This document shows positions 24,220-32,944 of a DNA stretch of 64,000 nt, piece by piece. The notes under the pieces were generated by a model. The model was given only the letters and a program-made list of their open reading frames with translations. It made no database searches and was not told the origin of the DNA. Source of the DNA: Sphingopyxis sp. MSC1_008 (GTDB lineage Bacteria; Pseudomonadota; Alphaproteobacteria; Sphingomonadales; Sphingomonadaceae); contig NZ_JALPRD010000001.1 of NCBI RefSeq assembly GCF_023197165.1, forward strand, positions 434,001 to 498,000. Direction: 5' to 3'. How positions within the stretch are numbered: the stretch's first letter is position 1; every line of letters starts with the position of its first letter. A program made the position numbers and the translations under genes.

Positions 24220-25007
24220 AAGCCCCGGAACGCAGGCACCGGCGCGAACATGAGCATGAGGAAGCCATAGGCGCTCGCGAGCAGCAACAGCACGCCCGCC
24301 GCGCCGACCAGCCAGTCAGCGCGCAGGCGGCGAACCAGATATGCCCCGATTGGCGCGGCGATCATACCGCCGATCAGGAGGCCGATCGCCGCGGTGCTGA
24401 AGCTTTGCCAGCCCATCGTGCCGATGAACCCCGCCGCGATCGTCACGGTGACGAAGAATTCAGACGCGTTCACTGTGCCGATGACGGTACGCGGCTCGGC
24501 GCCCTGCGCGAGCAGATTGGCGCTGACGATCGGCCCCCATCCGCCGCCGCCCGATCCGTCGGCGACGCCGCCGATCAGGCCGAGCGGCTCGACGAACTTG
24601 ATGCTGCGATAGGTTTGCGGGCGCCGCGTGCCGCGCCACAGCAGATAGATGCCGACCGCGCCGAGGTAGGCGAGCACGACCGGCCGCGCGATGCTGTTGT
24701 CGATATTGGTCAATATCCACACGCCGATCAGGCCGCCGACGATCCCCGGGACGACGAGGCGACGGAACAGCCGCCAGTCGACGTTGCGCTGCATCGCATG
24801 CGCCAGTCCCGACACGCCGCCGGTAAAGCTCTCGGCGACATGCACCGCCGCCGAGGCGGACACCGGCGGCAAGCCCAGAACGAGCAGCAGCGCGGTGCCG
24901 ATGACGCCGAACGCCATGCCGAGCGCGCTGTCGATCAGCTGCGCCGCAAATCCCACGACGATGAAGGGCAGCAGCGCCCAGAGCGTCAGCCCGTCGAATA
25001 TCGTCAT
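24216..25007 (-). CDS. TauE/SafE-family membrane permease (sulfite exporter-like)
   Basis: A 263-residue membrane protein with about eight helices in two repeats. 'QLIDSALGMAFGVIGTALLL' and 'GGVADGSGGGGWGPIVSANLL' are the duplicated Gly-rich family motifs. Members export sulfite, sulfoacetate or other anions. The ATG at 25007 overlaps the stop of the ATP-grasp gene (ATGA); the much longer open frame upstream is a shadow of that gene. Translational coupling to a RimK-like ligase is unusual and suggests a joint function. Confidence 0.83.
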   Translation of the reverse strand: MTIFDGLTLWALLPFIVVGFAAQLIDSALGMAFGVIGTALLLVLGLPPVSASAAVHVAESFTGGVSGLAHAMQRNVDWRLFRRLVVPGIVGGLIGVWILTNIDNSIARPVVLAYLGAVGIYLLWRGTRRPQTYRSIKFVEPLGLIGGVADGSGGGGWGPIVSANLLAQGAEPRTVIGTVNASEFFVTVTIAAGFIGTMGWQSFSTAAIGLLIGGMIAAPIGAYLVRRLRADWLVGAAGVLLLLASAYGFLMLMFAPVPAFRGF

Positions 25008-26362
25008 CGTGCGGCGGACCGGGGGCGCGTGGTTTTCGGGGTCCGGCGCGTGAAGAGGAACACCGCGGGGAAGCCGAGTGCGATGAGCGACAGCGCACCA
25101 GCGAAAATTGGCTCGCCGCCCGCGAGCCACGGCAGCACCGCGGCCCAGATCGACACCCCGAGCACGGTCAGGAAAATCTGTTCCTGATCGATATCGGTCG
25201 CGACCGCGAGCGGCACGCCGCGCGCATCGGCGCGCAGCGCTTCGAGACGGCGCGCGACGGGGCTGTGCGGTGCCGCGCGCCGCCCCGGGGTCAGCGACGA
25301 CAACATCGATCCCAGCCCCGCGCCGACCAGCCGGACCCCGACCGCGCGCGCAAAGGCACGCGGTTCCTCGAGCCGGTCGCCGACGGCACGCAGACTTAGC
25401 CGGCCGCCGAACACCAGATCGATCAGCGCCTCGCCGGTCACCGACTTGATCGGCCGGTCCTGCACTTCGTGGCTGGCCTCGATCCAGTCGAAGATCGCGT
25501 TCGGTACATCGATGCTGCACGCGCGCTCCAGCCCCTGGAATCCCGGGGCGCTATTCGCTTCGCAGATCCGGTAGCCCTCATTGTCGAACAAGATGTCGAT
25601 CCCGGCGACTTCCAGCCCCAGCGTGTCGGCGGCGCGCGCGGCGAGGTCCGCCATTTCGCCCGTCGGCGTATGGGCGATGCCGACGCCGCCAAGCGAAACA
25701 TTGGATTTGAAATGGCCCGCGGGCGAGCGCCGCTCCATTGCCGCGATCACCCGGCCGCCGATCACGAGCACGCGCACGTCGCGCCCGTGGCTCGACCGGA
25801 CATAGTGCTGAAACAGGAAATCGGCCTTGGCATCGGCGCTCTCGAGCAAGCCGGCAAGATCTTCGAACTGGCTGCGGTCCTCGCATTTGAGAACGCCGGT
25901 ACCGCGCGTGCCGCGCAGCGTCTTGACGATCAGCGGAAAGCCCAGCTCCTCCTCGACGATGTCGACCCCGATCGGGAATTTGCCGAGGATCGTCGCCGGG
26001 ATCGGCAATCCGGCGCGCGCGAGCCGCTGCATCGTGTGGAGCTTGTCGGCGACGAGGTCGATGGCTTCGGGACCGTTGATCAGACGCACGCCGCGGCGTT
26101 CGAAATGGCGGAGTACCGCGAGCGTGAAATAGTCGGTCTCGGCGCCCGTCCGGCACAGGATGAAGTCGGGCCGCGCAAGCGAATGCCCCTCATAATGCAC
26201 CGACCAGCCATCGACCGGCGCCGCGACGATGTCGAAATTATGCGGTTTCAGGACGTGCAGCTCGACCCCGCGCGCCGCCGCGGCCTCCTGAAACCGCAGG
26301 ATTTCCGGGACCTCCGGCAGGGCCGGATCGAGATCCCGTTGGAAGAATATCCAGCCCAGCAA
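25004..26362 (-). CDS. RimK-like ATP-grasp ligase with C-terminal membrane segment
   Basis: A 452-residue protein. Residues about 90-290 form an ATP-grasp domain: 'LVADKLHTMQRLARAGLPIP', 'FPLIVKTLRGTRGTGVLKCED', 'GRDVRVLVIGGRVIAAMER', 'ICEANSAPGFQGLE'. RimK-type enzymes add glutamate or other amino acids to a carboxyl group. The C-terminal 160 residues are not RimK-like and include two hydrophobic helices (about 393-438), so the enzyme may be membrane-tethered. Translation starts at TTG with an AAGGAG box 7 bases upstream. The 5' end overlaps dprA by 115 bases. It is coupled to the TauE-like permease. Confidence 0.78.
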   Translation of the reverse strand: MLGWIFFQRDLDPALPEVPEILRFQEAAAARGVELHVLKPHNFDIVAAPVDGWSVHYEGHSLARPDFILCRTGAETDYFTLAVLRHFERRGVRLINGPEAIDLVADKLHTMQRLARAGLPIPATILGKFPIGVDIVEEELGFPLIVKTLRGTRGTGVLKCEDRSQFEDLAGLLESADAKADFLFQHYVRSSHGRDVRVLVIGGRVIAAMERRSPAGHFKSNVSLGGVGIAHTPTGEMADLAARAADTLGLEVAGIDILFDNEGYRICEANSAPGFQGLERACSIDVPNAIFDWIEASHEVQDRPIKSVTGEALIDLVFGGRLSLRAVGDRLEEPRAFARAVGVRLVGAGLGSMLSSLTPGRRAAPHSPVARRLEALRADARGVPLAVATDIDQEQIFLTVLGVSIWAAVLPWLAGGEPIFAGALSLIALGFPAVFLFTRRTPKTTRPRSAAR

Positions 26363-27261
26363 CGATCGGCTCCTTCATAAAGTTGCACCGGTTCACGCAC
26401 CATCCGCGTATCGATCGGTCCGACCGCTTCGAGAACATCGTCGACCGTCTGTATCAGCGTCGCGCCCTCACGGATCAGCAGGTTGCAACCTTGCGCGCGC
26501 GGGTCGAGCGGCGAGCCCGGCACCGCCATCACCTCGCGGCCATAGTCGCCGGCGCGGCGCGCGGTGATCAGCGATCCCGATTTGGGCGCCGCCTCGATCA
26601 CCACCGTCCCGTGCGCGATCCCGGCGATGATGCGGTTGCGCGATGGGAAATGACGCGCAAGCGGCTCGGTGCCCGGCGGCTGTTCGGCGATCAGCAATTG
26701 GTCGCTCGCGATCTTTTCCTGCAGCGCGGCATTCTCGGGCGGAAAGGCGATGTCGATCCCGCTCGCGATGACACCAACGGTCGATCCGCCGAGCGCGCCG
26801 ATATGCGCCGCGGTGTCGACCCCGCGCGCCAGCCCGCTGACCACCGTCACGTCGTGTGCCGCCAGATCGGCCGCGAGCTGGCGCGCGAAGCGGCACGCGA
26901 TCGCCGACGCATTGCGCGCTCCGACGATGGCGACGCACGGGCGGCGCAGCATCGCAGCATCGCCACGCACCACGACGACGGGCGGCGTGCCCTCGACCTC
27001 GCGCAGCATCGGCGAATAATCATCCTCGTCGCTGAAGATATGGCGCGCGCCCAATTGAGCCACGCGCTCGATCTCACGCTCGGCGATGTCGACCGGTGCG
27101 ATGCGCACCTTCCCCGCCCCGCCGCGCAGAACGAGGTCGGGCAGCGCATCGAGCGCCGCTTCGCCCGATCCGAAGCGCGACATCAACTGGTGCCAGCTCA
27201 CCGGGCCGACATGCGGCGTGCGGATCAGCCGCAGCCGCGCCAGCCGCTCGGCGTGCGTCAC
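26248..27261 (-). CDS. dprA: DNA-processing protein DprA, C-terminally truncated
   Basis: DprA loads RecA on single-stranded DNA taken up in transformation. The 337-residue product has an N-terminal SAM-like region and the Rossmann core: 'IVGARNASAIACRFARQLAADL', 'SGLARGVDTAAHIGALGG', 'FPSRNRIIAGIAHGTVVIEAAPKSGSLITA', 'VMAVPGSPLDPRAQGCNLLIREGA'. After about residue 292 the frame runs into the RimK-like gene and yields an Arg/Ser-rich tail ('RPCRRSRKSCGFRRPRRRAG'). The winged-helix domain usual at the end of DprA is missing. This suggests the 3' end was lost when the ligase/permease pair arrived. It starts four bases inside plsY. Confidence 0.88.
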   Translation of the reverse strand: MTHAERLARLRLIRTPHVGPVSWHQLMSRFGSGEAALDALPDLVLRGGAGKVRIAPVDIAEREIERVAQLGARHIFSDEDDYSPMLREVEGTPPVVVVRGDAAMLRRPCVAIVGARNASAIACRFARQLAADLAAHDVTVVSGLARGVDTAAHIGALGGSTVGVIASGIDIAFPPENAALQEKIASDQLLIAEQPPGTEPLARHFPSRNRIIAGIAHGTVVIEAAPKSGSLITARRAGDYGREVMAVPGSPLDPRAQGCNLLIREGATLIQTVDDVLEAVGPIDTRMVREPVQLYEGADRCWAGYSSNGISIRPCRRSRKSCGFRRPRRRAGSSCTS

Positions 27262-27878
27262 GCTCCGCCGGCTCCCTCAGCGGCATCTTTCTTTCCGCCG
27301 ACCCGCGGCTCGGTCCCGGCACGCAGCCGCGCGATATTTTCGCGGTGTCGCCACAGGACGATCACCGCGAGACCGGCAAGGCCAATGGCATAGACCTGAT
27401 GGCCGAACGCAAGCGCGGCGAGCGGCGCCGACACCGCACCGAGCATCCCGCCGAGCGACGAGATGCGGAGCAACAAGACGGTGCCGAGCCACACGATGGC
27501 GAACACCAGCCCGATCGGCCAGGCGAGCGCGAGCGCAAGGCCCAGCAATGTCGCAACACCCTTTCCGCCGCGGAATTTCAGCCACACGGGATAGCAATGC
27601 CCGATCATCGCAGCGGCGCCCGCGATCATCGCGGCATGGTCGCCAAGTTCGGGAACGAAATGTCGTGCGAGCAGCACCGCCACCGCCCCCTTTGCCCCGT
27701 CGAGGATCAGCGTCGCCGCCGCCAGCCCCTTGCGCCCGGTGCGCAGCACATTGGTCGCGCCGATATTGCCCGACCCGATCTGGCGCAGGTCGCCCGCACC
27801 GAACAGGCGCGTCAGGATCACGCCGAACGGGATCGACCCCAACAGATACCCCGCGGCAATCAGCAAATATAAAGTCAT
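27258..27878 (-). CDS. plsY: Glycerol-3-phosphate acyltransferase PlsY
   Basis: A 206-residue integral membrane acyltransferase with about five helices. It uses acyl-phosphate to acylate glycerol-3-phosphate, the first step of phospholipid synthesis. The three conserved loops are present: 'GSIPFG' near the start, 'GSGNIGATNVLR' and 'KFRGGKGVAT'. The ATG at 27878 gives the normal N-terminus. It overlaps dprA by four bases, an arrangement common in alphaproteobacteria. Confidence 0.95.
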   Translation of the reverse strand: MTLYLLIAAGYLLGSIPFGVILTRLFGAGDLRQIGSGNIGATNVLRTGRKGLAAATLILDGAKGAVAVLLARHFVPELGDHAAMIAGAAAMIGHCYPVWLKFRGGKGVATLLGLALALAWPIGLVFAIVWLGTVLLLRISSLGGMLGAVSAPLAALAFGHQVYAIGLAGLAVIVLWRHRENIARLRAGTEPRVGGKKDAAEGAGGA

Positions 27879-27972
27879 GGCGCTCCCCGCTCCGTTCGGC
27901 GCCAGTGTGGCGATGTTGGACGATGCAATCAACGGATTACGATGTCTTGGCCGCCAAAATGGATCGATAACC

Positions 27973-28048
27973 GTCGCCCCCGCGAAGGCGGGGGCCGCTG
28001 TCGACCTTACTCCACATCTCTAGCGGCCCCCGCCTTCGCGGGGGCGAC
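27973..28048. repeat. Perfect 27-bp inverted repeat (REPIN-like)
   Basis: The left arm 27973-27999 (GTCGCCCCCGCGAAGGCGGG onward) and right arm 28022-28048 are exact reverse complements, separated by 22 bases. It lies between divergent plsY and murI. It is a GC-richer variant of the repeat family seen at 937, 32864, 35726 and 58088. Confidence 0.9.
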
Positions 28049-28093
28049 GCGAAGTAATTGAGCACCGCTCTTTGCGCTGCTAGGCGAAAGCCC

Positions 28094-28900
28094 ATGAACG
28101 CTCCCGCGCCCGACGCCCCCATTCTCTTCTTCGACAGCGGCCTTGGCGGGCTCACCGTTCTGGGCCCGACGCGCGCGTTGCTGCCGACTGCGCCGATCAT
28201 CTACGCCGCCGATTATGCCGGGCTGCCCTATGGCAAGAAAAGCAACGAGGAACTCGCGGCGCGGGTGCCCGCGCTGCTCGGCCGCCTTGTCGAACGCTAC
28301 CAGCCGCGGCTCGCGGTCATCGCGTGCAATACCGCCTCGACGATCGCGCTCGCCCACGTCCGCGCCGCGCTCGACCTGCCGATCGTCGGCACCGTGCCGG
28401 CTATCAAGCCCGCTGCCGAGCTGACCAAGAGCGGCGTCATCGGCGTGCTCGGCACCGAGGCGACGGTGCGCCAGCCCTATGTCGACGACCTCAGTGCAAA
28501 ATTCGCTGCCGGCAAGACCGTGCTGCGCCACGGCAGCCCCGGCCTCGTCACCGGTGCCGAGGCGAAGCTGCGCGGCGAGGCGGTCGATCCCGACACGATC
28601 GCGCGCGCCATCGCGGGCCTGCGCGACCAGCCCGGCGGCGACCGGATCGACGTAATCGTCCTCGCCTGCACCCATTTTCCGCTGTTGCAGGACGAATTGC
28701 AGGCTGCGGCGGGGCCGGGGGTGATGCTGATCAACGGCGCTGCGGGCATCGCGCGGCGCATCGCCCATCTGACCGAGGGCCAGCGCTGGCCCGCCGCGGC
28801 GGCCCCCGGCATCGCGGTCTTCACACGCAGCGAAGACCACCCGCCGCCGCTCCTCGCCGCGCTGGCCCCCTATGGCATCGGGTCGATCGAGACGATCTGA
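28094..28900 (+). CDS. murI: Glutamate racemase
   Basis: A 268-residue cofactor-independent racemase supplying D-glutamate for peptidoglycan. The two catalytic cysteines are in 'VIACNTAST' and 'VLACTHFPLL'. 'FFDSGLGGLTVL' and 'YAADYAGLPYGKKS' are typical N-terminal stretches. The ATG at 28094 is chosen over an in-frame upstream codon at 28058 that lies almost inside the inverted repeat. Confidence 0.95.
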   Translation: MNAPAPDAPILFFDSGLGGLTVLGPTRALLPTAPIIYAADYAGLPYGKKSNEELAARVPALLGRLVERYQPRLAVIACNTASTIALAHVRAALDLPIVGTVPAIKPAAELTKSGVIGVLGTEATVRQPYVDDLSAKFAAGKTVLRHGSPGLVTGAEAKLRGEAVDPDTIARAIAGLRDQPGGDRIDVIVLACTHFPLLQDELQAAAGPGVMLINGAAGIARRIAHLTEGQRWPAAAAPGIAVFTRSEDHPPPLLAALAPYGIGSIETI

Positions 28901-28922
28901 TAGGACAATATGCCCCATAAGT

Positions 28923-28937
28923 TGCGAATCGTTCGCA
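28923..28937. promoter_or_regulatory. Candidate Fur-type operator upstream of hemA
   Basis: TGCGAA (28923-28928) and TTCGCA (28932-28937) form a perfect 6-bp inverted repeat around TCG. It resembles the proteobacterial Fur box core (GCGAAT-n-ATTCGC type). It lies about 100 bases before the heme biosynthesis gene hemA, where iron control is expected. Confidence 0.45.
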
Positions 28938-29039
28938 CTGGATTTCAGCCGGATTCGGCGTTATTGGCCCGCGTGTTAATAACCGCCGGAGGGAGCGGTT
29001 CGACAGCTGCATTAGAGCACCTGACTGCGGGGCTGAAAC

Positions 29040-30260
29040 GTGAACTATAACGATATATTCGCTCGGGCAATCGACCGGCTGCATGAAGAAGGGCGCTACC
29101 GCGTCTTCATCGACATCCTGCGCAATCGCGGTGCTTTTCCGAATGCACGCTGCTTTGCCGGCCACAACGGGCCGAAGCCCATCACCGTCTGGTGTTCGAA
29201 TGACTATCTCGCGATGGGCCAGCATCCCAAGGTGATCGAGGCGATGGAAGGCGCGCTGCACGACGTCGGCGCGGGTTCGGGCGGCACGCGCAATATCGGC
29301 GGCAACACCCATTATCATATCGATCTCGAGCATGAACTCGCCGACCTGCACGGCAAGGACGGCGCGCTGCTGTTTACCTCGGGCTATATCTCGAACGAAG
29401 CGACGCTCGGCACGCTCGGCAAGCTGCTCCCGAACTGCATCATCTATTCGGACGAACTCAACCACGCGTCGATGATTGCGGGCATCCGCAACTCGGGCTG
29501 CGAAAAGCGCGTGTGGCGGCACAACGACCTCGAACATCTCGAGGAATTGCTCGCCGCCGACGATCCCGAGGCGGCGAAGCTGATCGCGTTCGAAAGCGTC
29601 TATTCGATGGACGGCGACGTCGCCCCGCTCCACGCGATCTGCGACCTCGCCGAAAAATATAACGCGCTGACCTATTGCGACGAAGTTCATGCCGTCGGCA
29701 TGTACGGACCGCGCGGCGGCGGTATCAGCGATCGCGACGAAGCCGCGAGCCGTATCACCATCATCGAAGGCACGCTGGGCAAGGCGTTCGGCGTGATGGG
29801 CGGCTATATCGCGGCCGACAAAAATATCATCGACGTGATCCGCAGCTATGCGCCGGGCTTCATCTTCACGACCAGCCTGTCGCCGGTGCTCGTCGCGGGC
29901 GTGCTCGCCAGCGTGCGCCACCTCAAGGCGTCGAGCGTCGAGCGCGACGCGCAGCAGGAAGCCGCGGCTTACCTGAAACAGTGCTTCCGCGACGCCGGCC
30001 TGCCGGTGATGGATTCGACGACGCATATCGTCCCGCTGATGGTCGGCGACCCGGTGCGCGCGAAGAAGATCAGCGACATCCTGCTCGCCGAATATGGCGT
30101 CTATGTGCAGCCGATCAATTTCCCGACCGTGCCGCGCGGCACCGAACGCCTGCGCTTCACGCCGGGCCCGGCGCATGACGAGGCGATGATGCGCGAACTG
30201 ACGAGCGCGCTGGTCGAGATTTGGGACCGCCTCGAACTGCAGCTTCAGAAGGCGGCGTGA
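29040..30260 (+). CDS. hemA: 5-aminolevulinate synthase
   Basis: A 406-residue PLP enzyme condensing glycine and succinyl-CoA (the C4 or Shemin pathway typical of alphaproteobacteria). The Schiff-base lysine is Lys248 in '[14 protein letters not shown]'. '[15 protein letters not shown]', '[16 protein letters not shown]' and '[11 protein letters not shown]' are family landmarks. Translation begins with GTG. The candidate Fur-type operator lies upstream, and the nitroreductase gene overlaps the stop codon (GTGA). Confidence 0.95.
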   Translation: MNYNDIFARAIDRLHEEGRYRVFIDILRNRGAFPNARCFAGHNGPKPITVWCSNDYLAMGQHPKVIEAMEGALHDVGAGSGGTRNIGGNTHYHIDLEHELADLHGKDGALLFTSGYISNEATLGTLGKLLPNCIIYSDELNHASMIAGIRNSGCEKRVWRHNDLEHLEELLAADDPEAAKLIAFESVYSMDGDVAPLHAICDLAEKYNALTYCDEVHAVGMYGPRGGGISDRDEAASRITIIEGTLGKAFGVMGGYIAADKNIIDVIRSYAPGFIFTTSLSPVLVAGVLASVRHLKASSVERDAQQEAAAYLKQCFRDAGLPVMDSTTHIVPLMVGDPVRAKKISDILLAEYGVYVQPINFPTVPRGTERLRFTPGPAHDEAMMRELTSALVEIWDRLELQLQKAA

Positions 30261-30946
30261 CGGGCGCACCCGGTTTCGATGACGTCGTCGTCGGACGCCG
30301 CTCGATCCGCGGCTTCCTCGACAAGCCCGTTCCGAAAGCGCTGATCGCCGAAATTCTTGAGGTCGCGATGCGCGCGCCTTCGTCGTTCAACAACCAGTGC
30401 TGGAATTTTTCGGTTGTCGCCGGCGAGCCGCTCGCGGCAATCCGTCGGGGCAACACCGAAGGCATCCTCGCGGGCAAACCCGACAGCCGCGAATTCCGAC
30501 GTTTCGATGGCATCGCCGACGATCATCGCGGCCGCCAGATCGAGATCGCCAAACAGCTCTTTGGCGCGATGGGCATCGCCCGCGACGACAAGGATGCGCG
30601 GCAGGACTGGGTTCTGCGCGGTTTCCGCCAGTTCGACGCGCCGGTCAGCATCGTCGTGACCTATGACCGTGTCCTGCTCGGCAGCGACATCGCGCCGTTC
30701 GATTGCGGCGCGGTGACCAATGCACTCGTCAATGCGGCTTGGTCGCGCGGGCTCGGCTGTGTGATCAACAGCCAGGGCATCATGCAAAGCCCCGTCGTGC
30801 GCGAACATGCGCGCATCCCCGACGATCAGGTCATCATGATCTGCGTCGCGATGGGCTGGCCCGATGCCGATTTCCCGGCCAATGCGGTGGTTTCTAACCG
30901 CAAGGGTGTCGATGACGCGGTGCGGTTCGTCGGTTTCGACGACTAG
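30257..30946 (+). CDS. Nitroreductase family flavoprotein
   Basis: A 229-residue FMN-dependent oxidoreductase. '[13 protein letters not shown]' and '[14 protein letters not shown]' bind FMN, and '[19 protein letters not shown]' and '[14 protein letters not shown]' are the usual C-terminal blocks. The GTG at 30257 overlaps the hemA stop, so it is cotranslated with hemA. Substrate unknown; the family reduces nitroaromatics, quinones and enones, and some members act in flavin or cobalamin metabolism. Confidence 0.87.
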   Translation: MTGAPGFDDVVVGRRSIRGFLDKPVPKALIAEILEVAMRAPSSFNNQCWNFSVVAGEPLAAIRRGNTEGILAGKPDSREFRRFDGIADDHRGRQIEIAKQLFGAMGIARDDKDARQDWVLRGFRQFDAPVSIVVTYDRVLLGSDIAPFDCGAVTNALVNAAWSRGLGCVINSQGIMQSPVVREHARIPDDQVIMICVAMGWPDADFPANAVVSNRKGVDDAVRFVGFDD

Positions 30947-31020
30947 CGCACCCTTCGACAAGATCTGCATGACGCGATAGGGTGGAGGCCGAATCTCCTC
31001 CCCGGTCGCGAAAGATTGTC

Positions 31021-32262
31021 ATGCCGACACAGCGTTATAGCTATACCGCCATCACGCTTCACTGGCTCATCGCGCTGCTGCTGGCCTTCCAGATCGCGCT
31101 CGGCTGGGCGCTCGAGGGGAACAACGGCCCCGAACTGTTCGCGCGATACCAGCTCCACAAATCCATCGGCATCACGATCCTGCTGCTCAGTCTCGCCCGC
31201 CTTGCGGTTCGCTTATTCATGCCGCGCCCGCCCGCGTCCGACGGCCCGTCATGGACGCGCTCGCTCGCCAGCACGGTGCACTGGCTTTTCTATCTGGTGA
31301 TGATCCTTGCCCCCCTTACGGGATGGCTCCTCGTTTCGACCGCGCGCGTTCAGGTGCCGACTTTGCTCTATGGCCTTATCCCCTGGCCGCACCTGCCCGT
31401 CGGCCGCAGCTTGCACGAGCCCGCAGAATCGATCCACGGCGCGATGGCGTGGCTCGCAATCGGCCTGTTCGCGCTCCATATAGCGGGCGCGCTGCGCCAC
31501 CAGTGGTTGCTCGGCAAGCCCGAACTCCAGCGAATGATTCCCTTTGCGCGCGGCAAGGCGGCGGGGGCCGCCATCGGCGCGCTGGCGCTCGTCGGCGCCG
31601 CCTTTGTCGCGGGCCAGACGGTCTATCCCGAGCGGATCCGGCCCGCCGCCGAAAGAGCGTCGCCGTCGCCCGTCGCCACGCCGACCATCGCTCCCGTGGC
31701 CAAGGATGAAGCAACCGCAATCGACGCGACCGAGGAAGCGCCCGAAGATGCAGCTCAGCCGCTCGCCGACTGGACGGTGGCGTCGGGTGGACGGCTCGGC
31801 TTTACGGCGCGCTGGAACGGCGAAGCGGTCGATGGCCGTTTCGACCGCTGGCGCGCCGCGATCCGCTTCAGCCCCGACGCGCTCGCCAAATCGACCATCC
31901 GCGTCACGGTCGACCTTGGCTCGGCCGACACCGGCGACGACCAGCGCGACGATTCGCTGAAGAGCAGCGATTTCTTCGATGTCGGCGCGTATCGGAGTGC
32001 GGTCTTTACCGCGCGCGACATCCGCCACCTCGGCGGGGACAGATATGAGGCGCGCGGCACGCTCGATCTGCGCGGCGTCAGCAAGCCCGCGACACTGCGC
32101 TTCACGCTGCGCATCGACGGCGGCCGCGCGCGCGTTGCCGGCACCGCACGCGTCGACCGCACCGCCTTCGGCGTCGGCCAGGGCGAATGGGCCGCGACCG
32201 ATGCGATCGCCGCCGCGGTCGATATCGCCTTTTCGTTTAACGCCACGCGCCCGGCGTCCTGA
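31021..32262 (+). CDS. Cytochrome b561 / YceI domain fusion protein
   Basis: A 413-residue two-part protein. Residues 1-215 are a four-helix cytochrome b561-type unit with candidate heme His residues in 'ITLHWLIAL', 'YQLHKSIGI', 'TVHWLFYL' and 'SIHGAMAWL'. After another hydrophobic helix and an Ala/Pro linker (about 215-258), the C-terminal 150 residues are a YceI lipocalin-like domain ('GRLGFTARWNGEAVDGRFDRW', 'DSLKSSDFFDVGAYRSAVF'). YceI proteins bind isoprenoids such as ubiquinone. The fusion would place a quinone-binding pocket beside a membrane electron carrier. The ATG at 31021 starts the canonical b561 N-terminus. Confidence 0.87.
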   Translation: MPTQRYSYTAITLHWLIALLLAFQIALGWALEGNNGPELFARYQLHKSIGITILLLSLARLAVRLFMPRPPASDGPSWTRSLASTVHWLFYLVMILAPLTGWLLVSTARVQVPTLLYGLIPWPHLPVGRSLHEPAESIHGAMAWLAIGLFALHIAGALRHQWLLGKPELQRMIPFARGKAAGAAIGALALVGAAFVAGQTVYPERIRPAAERASPSPVATPTIAPVAKDEATAIDATEEAPEDAAQPLADWTVASGGRLGFTARWNGEAVDGRFDRWRAAIRFSPDALAKSTIRVTVDLGSADTGDDQRDDSLKSSDFFDVGAYRSAVFTARDIRHLGGDRYEARGTLDLRGVSKPATLRFTLRIDGGRARVAGTARVDRTAFGVGQGEWAATDAIAAAVDIAFSFNATRPAS

Positions 32263-32266
32263 TCGA

Positions 32267-32854
32267 TCAGGATGATGGGCGCATCATGCCCCAGAAATGC
32301 GGGCCTCCGGGGACGTCCCACTCGACCTGCGCAACAAAGCCCAGCCGTTCGTAGAGCGGCACATTCTCGGGTGTCGCGGTCTCGAGCCAACAGGGCAGAC
32401 CTTCGGCATCGGCAACCACGGTCTGCGCGCGGATGATCCGCCCGCCATACCCCTTGCCCTGATGCTCGGGGCGGACGCCGACATAGTGGAGATACCAGAA
32501 ACGCCCCTTGGGCCGGTGGACATCGATGCTGCCTTGCACCTTCAGCCCGCGTGGCAAGGCCGCGCCGAAGGTCGCGACGAGCGGGATGACGGTGCGCAGG
32601 AATTCGGCCGTGCCGCTATGCGCCTGCCCCGGCGCGCGCCAGAGCGCCGCGGCTTCGTCACCCGGCGAACGCAGCGCCAGCCCCGCGCGCATGTCGGCGG
32701 GGACGAGGGTCCGAAACAGGCTGCGGAGCGCGCGGGCGCGATGATCGGGATCGGGCAGGATCCACGATAGCGCCGGGTCGGTCTGGAAGGCCTGCGCTAG
32801 CGTTTCGACAAGCGCAGCTTGGTCCACTTGATCGGCCCGAACGATATCGTTCAT
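32267..32854 (-). CDS. GNAT family N-acetyltransferase
   Basis: A 195-residue protein of the GNAT fold. The acetyl-CoA motif is 'HYVGVRPEHQGKGYGGRIIRA' (about 120-140), followed by 'LETATPENVPLYERLGF', the conserved C-terminal strand-helix. It resembles small-molecule or toxin-resistance acetyltransferases of unknown substrate. Its stop faces that of the b561-YceI gene across a perfect 16-bp palindrome (32257-32272). Confidence 0.85.
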   Translation of the reverse strand: MNDIVRADQVDQAALVETLAQAFQTDPALSWILPDPDHRARALRSLFRTLVPADMRAGLALRSPGDEAAALWRAPGQAHSGTAEFLRTVIPLVATFGAALPRGLKVQGSIDVHRPKGRFWYLHYVGVRPEHQGKGYGGRIIRAQTVVADAEGLPCWLETATPENVPLYERLGFVAQVEWDVPGGPHFWGMMRPSS

Positions 32855-32863
32855 TTCACTACC

Positions 32864-32936
32864 TCGTCATTCCCGCGAAGGCGGGAATCCCGCTTCTACG
32901 GTGTTAGCGGGATTCCCGCCTTCGCGGGAATGACGA
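32864..32936. repeat. Perfect 31-bp inverted repeat (REPIN-like)
   Basis: The left arm 32864-32894 (TCGTCATTCCCGCGAAGGCG onward) and right arm 32906-32936 are exact reverse complements with an 11-base spacer. It sits 9 bases upstream of the GNAT start codon and 8 bases past the end of the lipoprotein gene. It could form a hairpin in the transcript coming from the right. Confidence 0.92.
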
Positions 32937-32944
32937 AGTCAGGT

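Noticed and set aside
24216..25520. A 434-residue version of the TauE-like permease
   Set aside because: The first 171 codons are an Arg/Gly-rich shadow of the ATP-grasp gene; the ATGA overlap at 25007 gives the natural start.
27973..28048. Inverted repeats as CRISPR repeats
   Set aside because: Copies occur as single inverted pairs far apart, not as direct repeats with regular spacers, and no cas gene is present.
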